From Clostridium saccharoperbutylacetonicum N1-4(HMT) (GTDB taxonomy: Bacteria > Bacillota > Clostridia > Clostridiales > Clostridiaceae), in contig NC_020291.1 of assembly GCF_000340885.1 (NCBI RefSeq), forward strand, positions 1,673,001 to 1,737,000: a DNA stretch of 64,000 bases, written 5' to 3'. The position numbers and the translations under genes are program-made. Positions within the stretch are counted from its first letter, which is position 1. Each line of letters starts with the position of its first letter. The notes under the pieces are model-generated. The model ran no database searches. It was not told where the DNA came from and saw only the letters and a list, made by a program, of their open reading frames with translations. Below are positions 63,268 through 64,000 of the stretch, one piece after another.

Positions 63268-64000
63268 ATGGAAGATTTTATGTCCTATAATAATTTGAGA
63301 ATATCTACTTATGATGTTAAATCTATAGAGGAGATGTATATAAAAAATGAATTAAATGATCATGCTGTTTTAAAGCTTACCTGCATTATAGATGATCAAA
63401 TGAAAGATGATTATGTACAAAAGACAGATGAGAGAACACCAATAGAAGTATTTTATGAAAAAGAAGAAGCACATACTTCTTTATTTAATGGAATTATTAA
63501 AAATATTAAAGTAATTACTGAAGGTTATGTGTATAAATTATTTATTGAAGCTAAAAGTTTTGATTACACAATGGATATTCAGAAGAAAAAAAGAGATTTT
63601 CAAAACATAAATATGACTACTCATGAGTTAATAGATGAAGTTATGAAGGCTTACTCTAAGGCAAATTATGATATAAATATTCCTAATGAACCAATTGGAG
63701 AATTTATATTGCAATATAATGAAACCGATTATGAATTTTTAAAGCGTATAGTATCAAGATATAATCAATGCCTTATATGTGCAATGGAATTACAAGAAAT
63801 TCATTTGCATCTAGGAACTCCTGAAATTCCTGTAGAATCCAAGACAAGCATAGTAAATTATAAAGTATCAAAAGCAATAGAAGAATATAATGATATAAAA
63901 AATAATGACATAGCTGATGCATTAGAAACTGATTTTATAACATATCAAATAAGAACTCAAGAGATATTTAATTTAGGGGAAAACTTTACTTTTAAGAATA
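63268..64000 (+). CDS. VgrG/phage gpD-like spike protein (partial, continues beyond the window)
   Basis: The first 244 residues of a protein that runs off the right edge without a stop. The gp27-like fold of VgrG/gpD is recognisable: an opening strand set (NDHAVLKLTCIIDDQ), FNGIIKNIKVITEGYVYKLF, and the hallmark IGEFILQYNETDYEFLKRIV then SRYNQCLICAMELQEIHLHLG, which corresponds to the QY.E.D..FL.RL motif of spike proteins. ATG 63268 is chosen; TTG 63265 is an in-frame alternative behind AAGGAAGGGA. It supports the reading of the cluster as a contractile injection system. Confidence 0.8.
   Translation, partial: MEDFMSYNNLRISTYDVKSIEEMYIKNELNDHAVLKLTCIIDDQMKDDYVQKTDERTPIEVFYEKEEAHTSLFNGIIKNIKVITEGYVYKLFIEAKSFDYTMDIQKKKRDFQNINMTTHELIDEVMKAYSKANYDINIPNEPIGEFILQYNETDYEFLKRIVSRYNQCLICAMELQEIHLHLGTPEIPVESKTSIVNYKVSKAIEEYNDIKNNDIADALETDFITYQIRTQEIFNLGENFTFKN

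Noticed and set aside
49050..64000. Prophage
   Set aside because: No integrase, terminase, portal, capsid, lysis or att-like repeats; FHA, PP2C, Hsp70 and J-domain genes are not phage structural genes. Downstream sequence could still change this.

Overview
The window is strongly A+T-rich, uses TTG and GTG starts freely behind strong GGAGG-type ribosome binding sites, and carries spore-associated genes (SpoVB-type flippase, small Cys/Gly-rich coat-like proteins), PerR, LonB plus LonA, and a complete HisZ-type histidine operon. Together these point to a spore-forming Clostridium of the sensu stricto group (C. beijerinckii / C. butyricum-like). This is inference from gene content and style; no rRNA is present to confirm it. 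No tRNA, rRNA, CRISPR array, insertion sequence or prophage was found.

Layout. 0.04-6 kb: small alarmone synthetase, HD-GYP protein, cysteine desulfurase plus thiI (tRNA sulfur transfer), a small conserved protein, and a divergent YoaK-type membrane protein. 6.2-14.1 kb: the operon hisZGDCBHAFIE, with a good sigma-A promoter in front and short repeats in two internal gaps. 14.8-24.6 kb: two small or membrane proteins, then a proteostasis block (tig, clpP, clpX, lonB, lon) ending in the ribosome-assembly GTPase engB. 24.9-26.5 kb: Cys/Gly-rich and Asn-rich proteins that look like spore-layer components. 26.5-48.5 kb: mixed chromosomal genes (perR, nicotinate phosphoribosyltransferase, UvrD/PcrA-like helicase, a cell-wall-binding-repeat protein, an FtsA-like ATPase, M20 amidohydrolase, RluA-type pseudouridine synthase, two MurJ/SpoVB-type flippases, a cytoplasmic chemotaxis-like signalling protein, M29 aminopeptidase, a PQQ-dehydrogenase-like beta-propeller).

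49.05-64.0 kb (running off the right edge) is the most unusual part: a single-strand cluster that looks like a contractile injection system matching neither an ordinary phage tail nor a canonical Gram-negative type VI system. In order it encodes a sheath-like protein, two paralogous tail-tube-like proteins, a J-domain protein, two FHA-domain proteins (one membrane-anchored, one with a zinc ribbon), two PP2C-like proteins (one membrane-anchored enzyme-like, one degenerate and fused to a membrane segment and a TPR-like tail), two unrecognised proteins, a divergent Hsp70, a fibre/baseplate-like protein, and the start of a VgrG/gpD-like spike protein. The FHA plus PP2C set suggests phosphorylation-controlled assembly, and the Hsp70 plus J-domain pair suggests a dedicated chaperone. 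No kinase, AAA+ recycling ATPase or further baseplate gene is visible before the window ends.

The intergenic regions hold several repeat families: (i) four copies of a roughly 300-bp palindromic non-coding element with 11-bp terminal inverted repeats, whose internal stems change with compensating bases; (ii) a related hairpin core in the gap inside the injection cluster; (iii) a second covarying multi-hairpin module, present twice; (iv) short iterated AACTGTAAAC-type and TCAATTATCAATG-type repeats that end just in front of ribosome binding sites.
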